DNA from: Lachnospiraceae bacterium
GTDB taxonomy: Bacteria > Bacillota > Clostridia > Lachnospirales > Lachnospiraceae
Direction: 5' to 3'
DNA: 64,000 nucleotides
Assembly (NCBI GenBank): GCA_009777715.1
Contig: WRLH01000002.1
Coordinates: 62,001-126,000 of the forward strand
The position numbers were made by a program, and so were the translations under genes. Positions 61,730 through 64,000 of this stretch are shown in pieces; positions within the stretch are counted from its first letter, which is position 1, and the number at the start of each line of letters is the position of its first letter. The notes under the pieces are model-generated. The model did no database searches and was not told the DNA's origin. It saw nothing but the letters and a program-made list of their open reading frames with translations.

Positions 61730-63325
61730 CTATTTTAATAAATTTTTCAAGATACTTTTTAATTTACTGCCTGTTGGTGTAGTTTTTTCGGTTGCCTTTG
61801 CTTTTTCTTTCTTGTCCTGATTGGCCAAGTATATTGCGTATTCTTCGGGTGACATGGGGATCTCGTGCCTATTTTTTGAATAAGAAAAGGGAGCATTTTT
61901 CGGATTATGGTTTAGGACGAGTGCCAGCATTGCGCCTGTGTACGGCAGGGTATATTCAAATCCGCCCCTTGCTTCGCCGACTTTTGTGCCGTTTTTTTCG
62001 TAAGCGACACCTATGTCACCCTCTACCGTCACGTGTCCAATCCGAATTCTTTCGGCTTCTTCTTTTGCCGCTGGTTTCATAACGCCATTTTCAAAGGCGG
62101 TACTAAAATTCATTCCGCCAATCGGCTGGCCGTCAGATTTATAAACAATGCCGTCAGCGGTTATATGCCCCTCGACTTTCACGAGTTCGCCGCCGTGGCC
62201 GCTTTCAATAATATTAAAGCTTGCCGCGCCAATCTCCTTATAATAACCAACAACAAAAGAAGTACAGTAAACGCGGCGATTAAGCCCATAACCGATTTGC
62301 TGCCCTTTTGCATTATAGAATGTAACCCTGGTTGAGTCAATCCTGTTAACTTTGGTGTTTCCGGCTAAAGCTTTGGCATTGATATTTCCTAAGGCCATGC
62401 CATCGGTATTGCCTGTTAAGATGGTCACGTTTAAGTCAAAGGCTTCAACTTTGTATTTTACTTCTTCGGGTATTGTCACGGAATTTAGGGCGGGATTATC
62501 TTTAAACGCCGCTTTTTCAATTGCAATGACGTTTTTTCCGATTATTGCTTGGCTTAAGTTATTTTGGGAAAAGGCGCGGTCTTCGATTTTGGTTTTGCCC
62601 CGGATTTCAACGCCAGCCAGCTGGTTGCCTGTAAATGCGCCGGAGGAGATATTTTTTACTGTCTGGGGAATGGTCAAATTGCCAGCGATTTTGTTGTTGC
62701 TAAATGCCATTTTTTCAATTGCGCTAAGACCTTCATTAAGAGTCAGTTCGTAAATCTCATTGTCAGCAAAGGCTGATTTGCCGATTGTTTTTACGCTGGC
62801 TGGAATGATTAACGAGCTTAGTTTGCAATTACTAAAAACGGAGTCGGGCACCGCTTTTAGTTTGGGGGGAAGTAAAAGCAAAGTGAGCCTTACGCAATTT
62901 TTGAACGCACTTTCGCCGATGGAAGTAAGGGTATCAGGAAAAATGACGGTGCTTAGGAAAGAGCAGTTAATAAATGCGCCTTTTTCGATTTTGGTCACGC
63001 CGTCAGGGATGTTTATGCTTTTTAGTTCCAAGTTTTCTTGAAAGGCATATTCGCCGATAGTTTTAAGCCCTTTGCTAAAGATGATTGATTTTATGCTGCT
63101 TTTTGAGAATGCGTAGCCCTCAATTATGCTGACGCTTTCCGGGATAGTTATCTCCGTAACCGGGGATTGGCTAAAGGCATTACGTCCAATTTTAGCCACA
63201 TTCATTCCCTTGATTTGAGAGGGAATTTTGAGGCTTTTTGCTGTACCGTCGTACCCTGTTATTACTGCGGAAGCGCCATCGATTATGAAAAGCCAATTGC
63301 CTGATTTTTGTGCCTGTTGACTCAT
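61730..63325 (-). CDS. BspA-type leucine-rich-repeat protein
   Basis: 531 residues from ATG 63325, with a perfect AGGAGGTG ahead. About a dozen LRR_5 repeats cover residues 15-310: each reads like 'IP-x-V-x-x-I-x-x-x-AF-x-x-x', for example ITIPESVSIIEGYAF and INIPDGVTKIEKGAF. The C-terminal 200 residues carry a beta-rich region and a lysine-rich tail. No signal peptide or anchor is seen at the chosen start, so the location is uncertain; BspA relatives are commonly on the surface and bind host or bacterial proteins. Confidence 0.85.
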   Translation of the reverse strand: MSQQAQKSGNWLFIIDGASAVITGYDGTAKSLKIPSQIKGMNVAKIGRNAFSQSPVTEITIPESVSIIEGYAFSKSSIKSIIFSKGLKTIGEYAFQENLELKSINIPDGVTKIEKGAFINCSFLSTVIFPDTLTSIGESAFKNCVRLTLLLLPPKLKAVPDSVFSNCKLSSLIIPASVKTIGKSAFADNEIYELTLNEGLSAIEKMAFSNNKIAGNLTIPQTVKNISSGAFTGNQLAGVEIRGKTKIEDRAFSQNNLSQAIIGKNVIAIEKAAFKDNPALNSVTIPEEVKYKVEAFDLNVTILTGNTDGMALGNINAKALAGNTKVNRIDSTRVTFYNAKGQQIGYGLNRRVYCTSFVVGYYKEIGAASFNIIESGHGGELVKVEGHITADGIVYKSDGQPIGGMNFSTAFENGVMKPAAKEEAERIRIGHVTVEGDIGVAYEKNGTKVGEARGGFEYTLPYTGAMLALVLNHNPKNAPFSYSKNRHEIPMSPEEYAIYLANQDKKEKAKATEKTTPTGSKLKSILKNLLK

Positions 63326-63390
63326 GCCCACCTCCTGTATCTTAGATATTTGGTTTTTATTTTCGTCAGTATCGACATTATAACACACAA

Positions 63391-64000
63391 TTATAAATAT
63401 GAGCAAGGCAAATAATCTGCGATAAACTCGCGTAAATTCCGCCCGATAATGCCAATGGCTTCATTTTCTTCCATTCCGCGTTCAAGTAGCATAGCCGTAA
63501 GCAAGGGCATTTCACGGTGGCTTTCAAAGCAATCATAAAGCGTTGGCTTTGGATTAAGGCGCGGTTCGGCTAAGGTATAGGAATTACACAAATCAAAACC
63601 ATAGCACACGCGATGGCTGCCGATAAGCTTTGTGATATGCTCAATATGCCGGACAAGGCTTTCAAGATGATAACCATCGATACATGAACCAGTGATAAGG
63701 CTACAGGCATTAATGCCGATTAATCCGCCCCGCTGGCCAATCGAAATAATCTGCTCATCGGTCAGATTGCGGTAACTGTCATAAATAGCGCGGGCGTTTG
63801 AATGGGTGGCAATAAAAGGCTTATCAGTAGTAGCCAAAACATCGGCGAAGCCGTCATCATTAAGGTGGCTTACGTCAACAAAGCAGGACAGCTGTGCCAG
63901 TTTTTTTAGGGCCGCAAAGCCATGTTCTGACAGGCCGCCGGGGATATCCTTTTTTTCCACGGCGCGGCAGCAGCCGCTTGCAAGCATATTTCTCCTGCTC
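63391..64000 (-). CDS. Membrane dipeptidase (peptidase M19), N-terminus beyond the window
   Basis: The visible 203 codons are the C-terminal two thirds. Seen: GGLSEHGFAALKKL, VDVSHLNDDGF and IATHSNARAIYDSYRNLTDEQI, including two zinc-binding histidines, and GGLIGINACS. The reading frame stays open through 64000 and the family's N-terminal HxD zinc site is missing, so the gene continues to the right; the ATG at 63987 is internal. Family members cleave dipeptides, including D-amino-acid and cysteinyl-glycine types. Confidence 0.88.
   Translation of the reverse strand, partial: SRRNMLASGCCRAVEKKDIPGGLSEHGFAALKKLAQLSCFVDVSHLNDDGFADVLATTDKPFIATHSNARAIYDSYRNLTDEQIISIGQRGGLIGINACSLITGSCIDGYHLESLVRHIEHITKLIGSHRVCYGFDLCNSYTLAEPRLNPKPTLYDCFESHREMPLLTAMLLERGMEENEAIGIIGRNLREFIADYLPCSYL

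Noticed and set aside
1..64000. CRISPR arrays, tRNA, rRNA, insertion sequences or phage genes
   Set aside because: No repeated spacer pattern, cloverleaf, transposase or integrase was recognised in any part of the window.

Overview
The window looks like chromosome from an anaerobic, spore-forming Bacillota, probably a member of the Clostridia. It carries spoIIID behind a SigE-type promoter, clostridial-type housekeeping genes (nicotinate phosphoribosyltransferase, SAICAR synthase, galE, a short FtsH-like protease), a BspA-type leucine-rich-repeat protein and an oxygen-sensitive enzyme set of unusual density. The genus cannot be named from this sequence alone.

Layout. Positions 1-3480 are ordinary flank: the start of a lipoprotein gene, an ATP-grasp protein, an SCP2-domain protein and pncB. 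Positions 3643-4667 hold a XRE repressor and a LoaP/NusG-type antiterminator behind a structured leader. Positions 4134-54834 are one uninterrupted block of 46 genes, all on the + strand. Spacing is very tight, with many ATGA or longer overlaps, and the DNA is visibly more AT-rich than the flanks. Positions 54873-64000 return to flank: spoIIID, an ABC exporter, an FtsH-like protease, purC, galE, a UDP-sugar pyrophosphorylase, an LRR protein and a partial M19 dipeptidase.

The block reads as a specialised-metabolite or glycoconjugate pathway that I cannot match to a described one. It has no ketosynthase, condensation domain or thioesterase. It has 13 radical SAM enzymes: 8 with a B12-binding-type N-terminal region, 3 with SPASM-like C termini, 1 methylthiotransferase-like and 1 RaSEA-like. 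Precursor supply appears to be a DAHP synthase without a regulatory domain and an FkbO/Hyg5-type chorismatase, followed by a PaaK-like acid-activating enzyme. A second module is built on carrier proteins: two free ACPs, an ACP fused to a degenerate adenylation domain, an aminoacyl-tRNA-synthetase-like amino acid:[carrier protein] ligase, a BtrK-like PLP decarboxylase and two or three BtrH-like transferases. A UbiU/UbiV-like pair flanking a prohibitin-like protein suggests oxygen-independent hydroxylation. A nucleoside-phosphorylase-family hydrolase may clear 5'-deoxyadenosine. A polyprenyl-phosphate sugar route (GT2, GtrA, three PMT/ArnT-like membrane glycosyltransferases) suggests sugars are added outside the cell, and a split ABC-2 transporter and an antiporter suggest export.

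The LoaP-type protein at the head fits the length: this family suppresses termination across long biosynthetic operons. An internal SigA-type promoter with two tandem hairpins at 27045-27160 splits the block into two halves and may be a second control point. All functional links between modules are inference from gene content and order.
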